DNA from: Herpetosiphon aurantiacus DSM 785
GTDB lineage: Bacteria; Chloroflexota; Chloroflexia; Chloroflexales; Herpetosiphonaceae
Reading direction: 5' to 3'
DNA length: 64,000 bases
NCBI GenBank assembly: GCA_000018565.1
Contig: CP000875.1
Coordinates: 759,199 to 823,198 of the forward strand
The notes beneath the pieces were generated by a model. That model searched no databases, had not been told where the DNA came from, and saw nothing but the letters and a program-made list of their open reading frames with translations. Of the stretch, positions 9,162 to 16,552 are shown one piece after another. Numbering within the stretch: the stretch's first letter is position 1; the number at the start of each line of letters is the position of its first letter. The position numbers and the translations under genes were made by a program.

Positions 9162-10100
9162 TTATGCGATGATTTGCTCAAACCACCCCGCCCGTAAAAA
9201 GCGATGGATCTGCTGAATCCGTTGGCCGTGTTTCGTATACTGGGCTGTCCAGATTGGTGTGAGAATACCCGATTCACGAACATCGTCGATGGTGGCAATC
9301 AGGAGTTGACTGCCGGGCCAGCCGATTTCCCACGCATCGAGCACGGCGCGTTTCCGGCGTTCGCTCGGCACCGTAAAGGCAATCAGCGGCCAACTATACC
9401 GCCCTTCCCAATACTTCGAGCGATACAACTCCCCATAGGAATGCGCCTTGCCTGTGATGATACTCAGTTCCTCGGTTCCCCGATCGATCTCGATGGCATA
9501 GAGTTGATCGATCTGACCTGTTTGCTTTCCAATCCCAAGCCACGGATATAACGACGAGCGCTCGCAATCGGGCTGCGTCGCATCGATCCAGCGGCGTACC
9601 ACGACGATGCCGTCTGCGCGTGGCCGTGCGGTTGGGCCTAAGTCCATCTCGATATAGCTACTCATGCCGACAATACCAGGCACATACGGCAGCGACTGAA
9701 TCAGACTGGTGATGACTTCCGCATATTCAATTTGATGTTCCGCTTGATGTTGGGGATTGAACATCGTTGGAGCGAGCCGCTCACTGCCTTCCTCGAGCAT
9801 CGGAAAGGCCTGTTTGATCATCTCCCAGCCGAAGGGTGTGAGACTGTATAAACGGCCATGGCGCGTCCAGCCGATCGCACCACGCGGATCATAGCCATGC
9901 GATTGAAAGTGTTCGCAATAAGTCAGCAGCTTGGCATCGACGAGCTTGGCCAACGTGCGATTGATGGTCTGAATTGTCACGGTAAACGGATGGCCCCACG
10001 CTGTGCGCAGGTGGCGAGACAGCAATCGACCAAGCCGAGCAACGAGGACGAGAACGTGCAGCTCAGTGGGATTAAGGCCAACGGTGGTATGGGTGGTCAT
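9162..10100 (-). CDS. Replication-relaxation family protein
   Basis: 312 residues. The N-terminus (about 1-110) is a winged helix-turn-helix: LNPTELHVLVLVARLGRLLSRHL, then IQTINRTLAKLVDAKLL and a beta wing ending YSLTPFGWEMI. The C-terminus (about 115-300) carries acidic and basic residues (EYAEVI, RPRADGIVV, YAIEIDRGTE, SYGELYRSKYW) like the nuclease-like half of the replication-relaxation family, found on integrative elements and plasmids with replication or mobilisation genes. That fits its place at the start of a plasmid-type gene block. Whether it cuts DNA or only binds it cannot be told; E and D in AIEIDRGTE are candidates for metal binding. A later start is unlikely because the helix-turn-helix begins within 10 residues. 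Confidence 0.7.
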   Translation of the reverse strand: MTTHTTVGLNPTELHVLVLVARLGRLLSRHLRTAWGHPFTVTIQTINRTLAKLVDAKLLTYCEHFQSHGYDPRGAIGWTRHGRLYSLTPFGWEMIKQAFPMLEEGSERLAPTMFNPQHQAEHQIEYAEVITSLIQSLPYVPGIVGMSSYIEMDLGPTARPRADGIVVVRRWIDATQPDCERSSLYPWLGIGKQTGQIDQLYAIEIDRGTEELSIITGKAHSYGELYRSKYWEGRYSWPLIAFTVPSERRKRAVLDAWEIGWPGSQLLIATIDDVRESGILTPIWTAQYTKHGQRIQQIHRFLRAGWFEQIIA

Positions 10101-10146
10101 TCAATCACTCCTCACGCGATAATTGGTTGCTGCAAAATAGGTATTC

Positions 10147-11136
10147 TCAGGAAGGGGTTGATACGGTGAGGCTGCGCTCTAAAAAGGCTGCATCTTTCTT
10201 CGCTTCTTCAATCTGGCGATCTTGGAGATAGGCACGCAAGACAATCTGTGTCGATGAGCTAAGAAATGCACCGTAGTAAATGCGTGCGCTAATAAAGCCG
10301 CCCACCAAAACCAAACCAATGAACATAACTATACCCATGGTCATACTCATACCTGAAGTTGGTTGTTTCGTTATACTAAAGAGTAAGAGGAATTTGTCGA
10401 TTTGAGTAAATATGGAAGGATTCATAGAAATAACAATACCTAAAAGCGCTAGGACGGCTACTGCAAAACTAAGAATAGTTGTGTGATGAATACGACTCTC
10501 TCGTCGTTGATGGAGCAGTTCAAGGGCATTTGTTAATTTTGAAAGGGGCTGTTTATCAAAGGTATCTTTCAATGTCTGAACTAATTGTATCTGAATAGCC
10601 TCAAATGATGGTATCCATTGAGATTCTGAATATGGCAGTTCTAGGAAGATAACAAAGAACGTTCTATTTACTATGTGTCCAAACATAATCCATGCAAAAA
10701 AAGTAAAGAAGAGGCTATAAAGAATTGAGTTTGCGAGGTTTGTAATTATATTGAACTCCCCATATTTATGTAAGATGATATAAATAGAAAATAAACTGCA
10801 TATAAAGTATACCTTGATTAATATTAATATAGATATTGAACCTAAATTAAATCTTTTCTTTAGATAAATTATTAAATTATAGAATGGTATAGCTAGTATA
10901 GATAGTATTATAAGTGTAAAGATAATAGGATAATTTATTTCTTGCCAATTCATATTTCTACTTAAACTAAATATTATTCCTAGAGAAACGATCGTATAAA
11001 TGATTGCATATAATTTAAAGAAAATACTTCGATTTTTTACCTCAGCTAACCAATCCTGATACATACTCGTTACGGACTGATCAACTTTTTGCTGAATATC
11101 AATACAGAGTTCTAGGGTATTTCCTGATGTATCCAT
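10147..11136 (-). CDS. Multi-pass membrane protein of unknown function
   Basis: 329 residues with about seven hydrophobic segments: near residues 40-58, 69-90, 101-122, 134-155, 222-240, 254-262 (weak) and 272-295. A soluble helical stretch of about 60 residues lies in the middle (SESQWIPSFEAIQIQ to HQRRESR) and a charged tail follows the last segment. The first 30 residues are soluble. I do not recognise the family. The base composition of the N-terminal half is strongly AT-rich compared with the ATPase genes downstream. It lies in the mobile element between two genes of the plasmid-type block, so a role in transfer, entry exclusion or host interaction is possible but not shown. Confidence 0.65.
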   Translation of the reverse strand: MDTSGNTLELCIDIQQKVDQSVTSMYQDWLAEVKNRSIFFKLYAIIYTIVSLGIIFSLSRNMNWQEINYPIIFTLIILSILAIPFYNLIIYLKKRFNLGSISILILIKVYFICSLFSIYIILHKYGEFNIITNLANSILYSLFFTFFAWIMFGHIVNRTFFVIFLELPYSESQWIPSFEAIQIQLVQTLKDTFDKQPLSKLTNALELLHQRRESRIHHTTILSFAVAVLALLGIVISMNPSIFTQIDKFLLLFSITKQPTSGMSMTMGIVMFIGLVLVGGFISARIYYGAFLSSSTQIVLRAYLQDRQIEEAKKDAAFLERSLTVSTPS

Positions 11137-11344
11137 AGCTGTTCAACCCTTTCATCAAAAGACGAGCTATGCCTTGTACGGTTGACTGTAATGCAACGTT
11201 GCGAATATGTGATATAACGCAGGTTTATGCCGAAGCATATACAAATGGTGGCTGCGCAGCCTGTTAAAGAATGTCGGCACGACTAAATGGCCAATTTAGC
11301 CCATTCTAATGCGCTATTTTTTGCTTGGCGATTTGTAAGCCATC

Positions 11345-11381
11345 TGAACGCGATATGAACATGGTTTGAACACGATATGAA
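11345..11381. repeat. Two 15-bp direct repeats
   Basis: TGAACGCGATATGAA (11345-11359) and TGAACACGATATGAA (11367-11381) differ at one base and start 22 bases apart, two turns of DNA. They lie in the gene-free stretch 11137-11462, which otherwise holds nothing I can assign. They could be a binding site for an element protein. Confidence 0.6.
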
Positions 11382-11462
11382 TGGGCTTGTATGCCGCAAC
11401 CATGCCGATCACTAAATGGCCGTGGCTTGCTTGATGTGGCAGCCACGGCCTCGAATACTCGA

Positions 11463-11999
11463 TTAAAGTCCACTGAGCCAGTGTTCATCGGTTCGTACTG
11501 GTTCAGGAATAGCGTGTTGCCACTCATGCAAGCGTTCTGCAAGCAGGGTATCACCTTCGCCGCGATATTCCCGCCATGACTTCGCCCCTTGGATCGAAAA
11601 GGCATGAATAAGCACGGGGATATGCGGCAAGACGAGCGCTGGCGGAACGGCCATCAGCGCGACCGTCCAGAGCTGGTGTGCGTCGCCCTTGGCATCGACG
11701 ACCGTTTCCGCAAGCAAGGTTTCGAGCGGCGTGCTTTGAGGTACACGCAGATACAACCCAAGAAACGGGCAGACCAACACGCTACACAGTGCGCCACACA
11801 GATAGCGCGGTGGCTGCTGAACGCGAATTAGTGCGGCATCCAGTTGCTGAAAGAGCGTCATCGTCGCCTGTTGCAGCAAGGGGGCGAGATGGTGCGGCTC
11901 GGTGCTGGGTGGGGTCACGGTAATTTGCACAGTATGCTGGCCGTGCTTGGGCAGATCAAGGGTTTCGGTCAAGGTAATGGTTATTGGTGTCGTGGTCAT
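11463..11999 (-). CDS. Hypothetical protein of the element
   Basis: 178 residues, start at 11999 with AAAGGA about 9 bases upstream. The first 30 residues are Thr- and Pro-rich with beta character (TITLTETLDLP, VQITVTPP). The middle has two hydrophobic stretches (YLCGALCSVLVCPFLGLYL and LWTVALMAVPPALVLPHIPVLIHAF) that may be membrane segments or a buried core. The tail is polar and ends WLSGL. No known motif. It sits 20 bases after the start of the region of the FtsK-like gene and probably belongs to the same minus-strand transcript. Function unknown. Confidence 0.6.
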   Translation of the reverse strand: MTTTPITITLTETLDLPKHGQHTVQITVTPPSTEPHHLAPLLQQATMTLFQQLDAALIRVQQPPRYLCGALCSVLVCPFLGLYLRVPQSTPLETLLAETVVDAKGDAHQLWTVALMAVPPALVLPHIPVLIHAFSIQGAKSWREYRGEGDTLLAERLHEWQHAIPEPVRTDEHWLSGL

Positions 12000-12019
12000 A
12001 AAAAAGATTCCTTTCGCTA

Positions 12020-13132
12020 TTAAGCACCAAGATCAAGCACCTGCTTGACCTGGCGAATTTGGCTGAGACGGCGCGTGCGTTTGCCACCCAAGCTGTCAAT
12101 AATTTCGTTGCCACTTTTGCCTGCAAGAATGAGCTTGGTAATCAGGATGACATCGGTCAGGGTGGCCTCGTCGATCAGGCTCTCATCGCTAGTTCCCATG
12201 GTTCCAAGCGGGGAATCACCCACTGCATCGCCCATGGAATCGGGAACTCGCCAGAGGCGTGCTGTGTCAATCGGGCGGGTGGACAACATCCACGCAGGTT
12301 CGCGATCGCACCAAAACCATTGACAATTCCATTCAATCGCCGCAGGCCATGGGGCAACCACGGGCGACTTCATTTTCTCCAAGGCCCGATCACCAATCGC
12401 AATCCACAGTAGGTTATCGAGTGCTTCGCTATCGCCTTCAATGCCCAGCGGTTTGACCAACGTGGTTTGGGTCACGAGGATAAGATGCATGCGATACTTG
12501 GCCGCTTGGCGTAACATTTCGCCGACAAAGCGCTGGGCAACAGGCACTTTGGGTTTGGCAGCCGAGCCATCTTCGCCATGCACCTTGCTCATCACATCGG
12601 GGGCTTCTTCCAACACCACCGTAATCGGATCAAAACTATCTGCACCTGTGGCCGCAGCGGCTTTGCGTCGCCCCAGCTCAGCAAGTAACGCTTTCATCAC
12701 ACGGTTGATTGCGGGATAGTCGTAGACTTGTGGCAAGCCGCCGTAGTCATTCGGTCGCGCATGCGAGTTGAGAATCACCAGCTGGTGACCATCGACGGCG
12801 CGAAGATAGGTCAGGGCCATACTCAGTACCGACTTGCCTTGGCGCGAAGGGCCAGCGATGCCAATATGCGGGCGCTTGGCTAAGGTATCGAGCAGCATAG
12901 GCCATGAATAGGTTGGCAAACTGGTGGTCGTGGGTTCCAGTGGGGCTTCACTACGCGGACGATCCACCACCGCTGGCCGCGCCGGACTCGCAGCACGGGC
13001 GGGTGCGGTAGGCGCAGCGGCAGGGCGACGTTCGCTGGCAGGGGTGCGTGCATGCCACCAGAGGAACGTGCCAACAAAACTACAGGCAAACAGAAAAATC
13101 AACGGATAGAGCCACGGCGAATTAATATCCAT
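12020..13132 (-). CDS. FtsK/TraB-like DNA translocase ATPase, membrane-anchored
   Basis: 370 residues from the ATG at 13132, selected because CAGGAG lies 8 bases upstream and the protein then begins with a short cytosolic stub and a membrane segment (about residues 6-26). A Pro/Ala/Arg linker (30-75) leads to an ATPase core with Walker A GPSRQGKS (94-101) and Walker B TVVLEEAP (171-178). A helical C-terminus (GKSGNEIIDSLGGKRTRRLSQIRQVKQVL) resembles a winged-helix or DNA-binding tail. FtsK-like and coupling ATPases of plasmids and ICEs pump DNA, so it may drive conjugation, segregation or packaging. It overlaps the preceding gene by 11 bases and is therefore co-translated. The exact subfamily is not certain. 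Confidence 0.75.
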   Translation of the reverse strand: MDINSPWLYPLIFLFACSFVGTFLWWHARTPASERRPAAAPTAPARAASPARPAVVDRPRSEAPLEPTTTSLPTYSWPMLLDTLAKRPHIGIAGPSRQGKSVLSMALTYLRAVDGHQLVILNSHARPNDYGGLPQVYDYPAINRVMKALLAELGRRKAAAATGADSFDPITVVLEEAPDVMSKVHGEDGSAAKPKVPVAQRFVGEMLRQAAKYRMHLILVTQTTLVKPLGIEGDSEALDNLLWIAIGDRALEKMKSPVVAPWPAAIEWNCQWFWCDREPAWMLSTRPIDTARLWRVPDSMGDAVGDSPLGTMGTSDESLIDEATLTDVILITKLILAGKSGNEIIDSLGGKRTRRLSQIRQVKQVLDLGA

Positions 13133-13571
13133 GCGGATGCTCCTGTACAGTGCGGCCAAAGGCGAGATATTCGGGCCACCGCGCTGAGACCACCCCGAGT
13201 GCCAAGCCAGCACCCCACGCGAGGGCCAGCGCTGGCAGGCCGGAAGCCAGTTTGTAGGCGATGGGGTAAAACAACCATTCACACCATTTATAAGCCGTAA
13301 TCATGGCATCGGGAGCCAGAAAACAGCCATAGCCCCACGCAGTCCGGCGCAAGGTATAGAGTTGGCCAAGGAAGAGAAACAGCGCGACCCCTAGCCCTGC
13401 GAGGATGCCGCGATAATCACGAATCCCCCACAGCCAGTGCTGAAAATCGCTCAGGGTCGAAACGGTGGTGACAATGCTATTGCCCCAGCCGAGCGTGCAG
13501 GCAAGGCCTTTGATGAGTTTGCGGCTGGGGTCAAGGCGGTGCAGATCAAATAACACATCGGATGTTGTCAT
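13122..13571 (-). CDS. Small membrane protein beside FtsK-like ATPase
   Basis: 149 residues, ATG at 13571 with AGGAG 7 bases upstream. Hydrophobic segments near residues 55-72 (ILAGLGVALFLFLGQLYTL) and 105-128 (LPALALAWGAGLALGVVSA), with a weaker one around 85-103. The last four codons overlap the start of the membrane-anchored ATPase, which suggests that the two proteins work together in the membrane, as small partners of conjugation ATPases do. No family was recognised. Confidence 0.65.
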   Translation of the reverse strand: MTTSDVLFDLHRLDPSRKLIKGLACTLGWGNSIVTTVSTLSDFQHWLWGIRDYRGILAGLGVALFLFLGQLYTLRRTAWGYGCFLAPDAMITAYKWCEWLFYPIAYKLASGLPALALAWGAGLALGVVSARWPEYLAFGRTVQEHPHGY

Positions 13572-13629
13572 CGTGTTCTCCTTTGATATACTAGCGCTGC
13601 ATCACTTTGGTGTTCTCCGGTGATGCACG

Positions 13630-13654
13630 CCGCCGATGCTGATTTCATCGGCGG
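13630..13654. other. Hairpin in intergenic gap
   Basis: CCGCCGATG (13630-13638) pairs exactly with CATCGGCGG (13646-13654). On the plus strand it is followed by TTTGTGTTT, on the minus strand by no T-run. It lies between two minus-strand genes, so it is either a weak antisense terminator or a leader structure for the membrane protein gene. Confidence 0.5.
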
Positions 13655-13683
13655 TTTGTGTTTCAAAACGATGTTGGTGGTTC

Positions 13684-14076
13684 CTACACATCTTGGTACT
13701 CGGGATCAGGCGGAAGATCGAGCGTCGTGGGCGGCGGAACTGGGATATGTTCAACAGGTGGTGTACTGGTGTGCAACGATTGTTCAACAGGCGGTGTACT
13801 GGCGTGCAACACAGGTTCAACATTGGGGGAACGTGGGTGCAACGATTGTTCAACAGGTTTCATCAGTACCGCGAGCAAGGTGTCCCGCACGGCGTGATCA
13901 TCAAGGCGGGCAACGCTGGCTAAGGCATCGGCGGTGAATACTTGGATGTTTTTGCCACAGGTGTGCAGGCCAATAATCACGAGGGCGCGGAGCACGGCGG
14001 ATTCGTTGCCAAGACTGGCAATCATCGCACTCAGCACGCCGGAGCTGCGGGTCGTCAGGCGTTCATCAAAGCTCAT
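13684..14076 (-). CDS. Small possible ParR-like partner of ParM-like protein
   Basis: 130 residues from the ATG at 14076, which overlaps the stop of the ParM-like gene as ATGA, so translation is coupled. A longer frame to 14328 runs antiphase inside that gene and is rejected. Residues 1-70 are helical with a helix-turn-helix-like stretch (IQVFTADALASVARLDDHAVRDTLLAVL). Residues 72-115 are Pro-rich repeats of the pattern PVEQSLH and STPPVE, encoded by a 33-bp tandem repeat. In ParM systems the gene right after the actin encodes the small DNA-binding adaptor, so ParR-like is the natural guess, but no ribbon-helix-helix motif is clear. Confidence 0.55.
   Translation of the reverse strand: MSFDERLTTRSSGVLSAMIASLGNESAVLRALVIIGLHTCGKNIQVFTADALASVARLDDHAVRDTLLAVLMKPVEQSLHPRSPNVEPVLHASTPPVEQSLHTSTPPVEHIPVPPPTTLDLPPDPEYQDV
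13749..13857. repeat. 33-bp tandem repeat inside the parM partner gene
   Basis: Three units of 33 bases (13749-13781, 13782-13814, 13815-13847) plus 10 bases of a fourth, each starting GTTCAACA. The first two are nearly identical and the third is more diverged. They encode an 11-residue repeat in the minus-strand protein and might also serve as DNA binding sites. Confidence 0.8.
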
Positions 14077-15062
14077 TGGCCAAACTCCTCGTAGCGTCGC
14101 GCACGGCGGGCATAGCCACGGGCGATGGCGGTTTGTGGATTGGGAGCAACGATCGTTTGGCGGAAGCGCTGGTGAATCGCCTGAACCAGCATGGGCATTT
14201 CTGCGCCACCGCCCGCCACGATAATCGCCGCCAGTTTCGCGCCGCTGCCCCACGCTCGCACAAGGGCATCGGCGACCTGTTGCCCATTGGCCAGCCATGG
14301 GCGATCCCATCCGGTTGGCAGATCGCATTCTTCACCCGCGACCCGTACATAGCCTGCCCGCACCGCGTGATCAACTTCGTGTAAGGTCAGATCAAGGTTG
14401 TAACGCCCGCTAATCTTAGTCTGGAGTTGCTGGAGTGGACTGGCGCTACCGAGTTCGAAGCTCATCGCACTTTCGGGCACAACATTCATCGCTTGCACAA
14501 TGCAGGCATCCACGGTGTTGTGGCCCAAGTCGATCACCCCAACCCGACTCAGCTCATAGCCACTGGTAGTAATCGCCCCACTCGGGTCAAGCAACACGCC
14601 ATACAACGCGCCAAGGGGTTCACTAATCACGCGAATGCCCGTTTTGAGGGTTGTACCGTGGTAGTACTGGGTGGCGACCGCATCCCGCAGCCGCGACCCC
14701 AAGGCCACGGCCAACTCTCGTTCGCCGGACCAGGCAGCGGGGAGTCCGGTCACACATGCACCACCACAGGGCTGCTTGAGGCGCTGTAACGCTCCTTTGA
14801 CCAGTGCGGGGATAATGTGGCGATCGTAGAGCCGTTGTTGCGAGCGGAGCGATAAGGGAGCCGGATGCAATAGGGCATCATCACCTGTCCACCACAGCGT
14901 GCCGTGAACATCTACGGTGGGCACATCGTGCAGATTGCCATCGGTGCTACTGGCGGGAGCCACCAGTGCTGGGAAAATAATCGTTTCTTCGTGATCACCA
15001 GTATTGATTGTATATTTGACATAACCATGGCCGATATTGGCTCCATGGACAATCGTTGTCAT
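14073..15062 (-). CDS. ParM/StbA-like plasmid segregation actin
   Basis: 329 residues from the ATG at 15062, chosen because GAGGAG lies 7 bases upstream; an in-frame ATG at 15089 adds nine residues without a better site. Actin-fold ATPase motifs are visible: phosphate-1 GANIGHGYVK near residue 8, phosphate-2 VIDLGHNTVDACI near 180 and the adenosine motif IIVAGGGAEMPM near 280. Such filaments push plasmid copies apart. The phosphate-1 Asp of actins is replaced by Asn here (A-N-I-G), which is unusual and could slow hydrolysis. The gene is followed by an ATGA-overlapping small gene and preceded by a 9-bp inverted repeat that may be an operator. Confidence 0.8.
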   Translation of the reverse strand: MTTIVHGANIGHGYVKYTINTGDHEETIIFPALVAPASSTDGNLHDVPTVDVHGTLWWTGDDALLHPAPLSLRSQQRLYDRHIIPALVKGALQRLKQPCGGACVTGLPAAWSGERELAVALGSRLRDAVATQYYHGTTLKTGIRVISEPLGALYGVLLDPSGAITTSGYELSRVGVIDLGHNTVDACIVQAMNVVPESAMSFELGSASPLQQLQTKISGRYNLDLTLHEVDHAVRAGYVRVAGEECDLPTGWDRPWLANGQQVADALVRAWGSGAKLAAIIVAGGGAEMPMLVQAIHQRFRQTIVAPNPQTAIARGYARRARRYEEFGQ

Positions 15063-15073
15063 AAAAGGCTCCT

Positions 15074-15102
15074 CGGCGATGGATGACACCCACCCATCGC
15101 CG
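15074..15102. promoter_or_regulatory. Inverted repeat upstream of ParM-like gene
   Basis: CGGCGATGG (15074-15082) and CCATCGCCG (15094-15102) are perfect 9-bp arms with an 11-base spacer, just upstream of the GAGGAG ribosome site. It could be an autoregulatory operator or an mRNA hairpin. Confidence 0.5.
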
Positions 15103-15130
15103 CTAAATATCAGGAGAAAACATTCAGGTC

Positions 15131-16267
15131 TTAGGCAACCGATTGAATCGGGCTAGGGGCGAGGTCGCTCGTCCACCATCGATCAAGATGGGTGGCAATC
15201 CACGCCCGTAAATCCATACCACACTGCACGACCATCGTGCCAAAATCGTGCGGGTCAGGCCGCATGCGGGCAACCTCTTTGCCTTTGAAGATATCGAGCC
15301 AATAGGCAGCGGCCTTATCGCCTGCCTGATCGGCATCGGTGGCGATGAAGAGTGGTTGACAGAGGCTGTATTGGACGAGCCAGCGAAAGCTGCGCCCTTG
15401 GGTTGTGCCAATCGCCGCGACCCCGCTGAGTGGCTGCCCATGGCGTTCGAATTGGCCGAGCGCCTGTTGGGCGACCAACGCATCAATCGGGCCTTCCACC
15501 AGAATGCCGGGGCGACCTGCGCGGAAGGTATCAATGCCATAGGGCACGTTGCTGCTGCCAGCAATCGTCACGTATTTCATTCCCTCGTCGCGTGGGGTGG
15601 TTTGGCGAATCGAGAGCTTCCAGAGCTGTCCATCACAGAACCATGGGATGACGTAGCCCGCAGGCAACCACACGCCGTCTTTCGTTGGGTCTGTCAGTCC
15701 CCACTTGTGCAGCGGACGGTAGAGCGGCTTGGGGTTATAGCCAATCGCGGCAGAGCGGAGCGTGTGATCGGTTAGGCCGCGTTGGTGTAAGTAGGTGCGT
15801 GGCGAGGGCTGGCTCTCCCCATCCTTCCACAACATATCAACCGCGTAGCCAAGAAAACTCAGGGCAGCTTGTTGCCAGAGCGCTGCGGGTGGCTCACAGG
15901 CAGTCGGTGGCTCAGGGTCAGGGACGACTCTCGTCGATGGCCGTGATTGCTCGATCGTCAACCCCAGTGTGGCAAAAGCCCCTTTGATCAATTCTGGCCA
16001 TTCTGGATGATCGTTGCTGGGGATAAAGCCCTGATCGCGCAGGAATACAAAATCAATATCCGAAGCCCACGGCTGGCCATCGCGACAACTGCGACACCAC
16101 CAGCGGCCACCACGATCCCCATGCGGTTGGACTCGAAAGCGATCCTTCCCACCACACAAGGGGCAGGCTCCAGCCCATTCACCGCCATTGGTTGCGGCCA
16201 CTTTGCGCAGGGCGGTGCGCTGGCCAACCAAGGAAAGAAAATCATCGCCCGAAAGATGCTCAATCAT
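15131..16267 (-). CDS. DNA primase, CHC2 zinc finger and TOPRIM
   Basis: 378 residues. The N-terminal zinc-binding domain has Cys35, Cys38, Cys58 and Cys61 (CPLCGGKDRF ... WWCRSC). The centre holds the RNA-polymerase-like part, and the C-terminus has TOPRIM signatures: ILVEGPIDAL near 260, FIATDADQAGDKAA near 315 and DPHDFG near 345. It makes RNA primers for DNA replication, and a compact primase of this kind is typical of phage and plasmid replicons. GGGAGG lies 6 bases before the ATG. Upstream is the iteron-like field and then the DUF3987 ATPase gene, so the three form a replication module. Confidence 0.85.
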   Translation of the reverse strand: MIEHLSGDDFLSLVGQRTALRKVAATNGGEWAGACPLCGGKDRFRVQPHGDRGGRWWCRSCRDGQPWASDIDFVFLRDQGFIPSNDHPEWPELIKGAFATLGLTIEQSRPSTRVVPDPEPPTACEPPAALWQQAALSFLGYAVDMLWKDGESQPSPRTYLHQRGLTDHTLRSAAIGYNPKPLYRPLHKWGLTDPTKDGVWLPAGYVIPWFCDGQLWKLSIRQTTPRDEGMKYVTIAGSSNVPYGIDTFRAGRPGILVEGPIDALVAQQALGQFERHGQPLSGVAAIGTTQGRSFRWLVQYSLCQPLFIATDADQAGDKAAAYWLDIFKGKEVARMRPDPHDFGTMVVQCGMDLRAWIATHLDRWWTSDLAPSPIQSVA

Positions 16268-16285
16268 TGAACCCTCCCACGAGAA

Positions 16286-16549
16286 GTGTCACGAAGCGTC
16301 ACAGAAGTGTCACGCAGCCAAAATCAACGATTTAGGGCTTTCCAATGGGATAAATCGGAGAAGTGTCACAGTGTCACAAGTGTCACAGTATTCTGGCCAT
16401 TTTGGGAGCTTTGCAGGTCTCGCGTACATGTTCCTTATTAAATTGGACATGTCCCCTTGTGACACTGTGACACTTCTCAAGGAAGCGTCTCCCTGAGTGG
16501 GTTTCTAGCGTCACAAACGATGTGTGACGCTTCTGTGACACTGTGACAC
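16286..16549. repeat. Iteron-like field of GTGTCAC heptamers, possible origin
   Basis: At least twelve heptamers GTGTCAC or near copies. Plus-oriented: 16286, 16296 (GCGTCAC), 16307, 16363, 16371, 16380, and GCGTCAC at 16508. Reverse (GTGACAC or GTGACGC): 16459, 16467, 16524, 16535, 16543. They come in clusters with 8 to 11 base steps, and the two sides are inverted around a free centre of about 70 bases near 16387-16458. The field fills the gap between primase and helicase-like genes. This layout fits binding of a replication initiator, a partition protein or a repressor. Confidence 0.75.
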
Positions 16550-16552
16550 TTC

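Noticed and set aside
14077-14328. N-terminal 84 residues of the frame ending at 13684
   Set aside because: Lies antiphase within the ParM-like gene; composition is Arg/Pro-rich shadow. The start at 14076 with ATGA coupling is far better.
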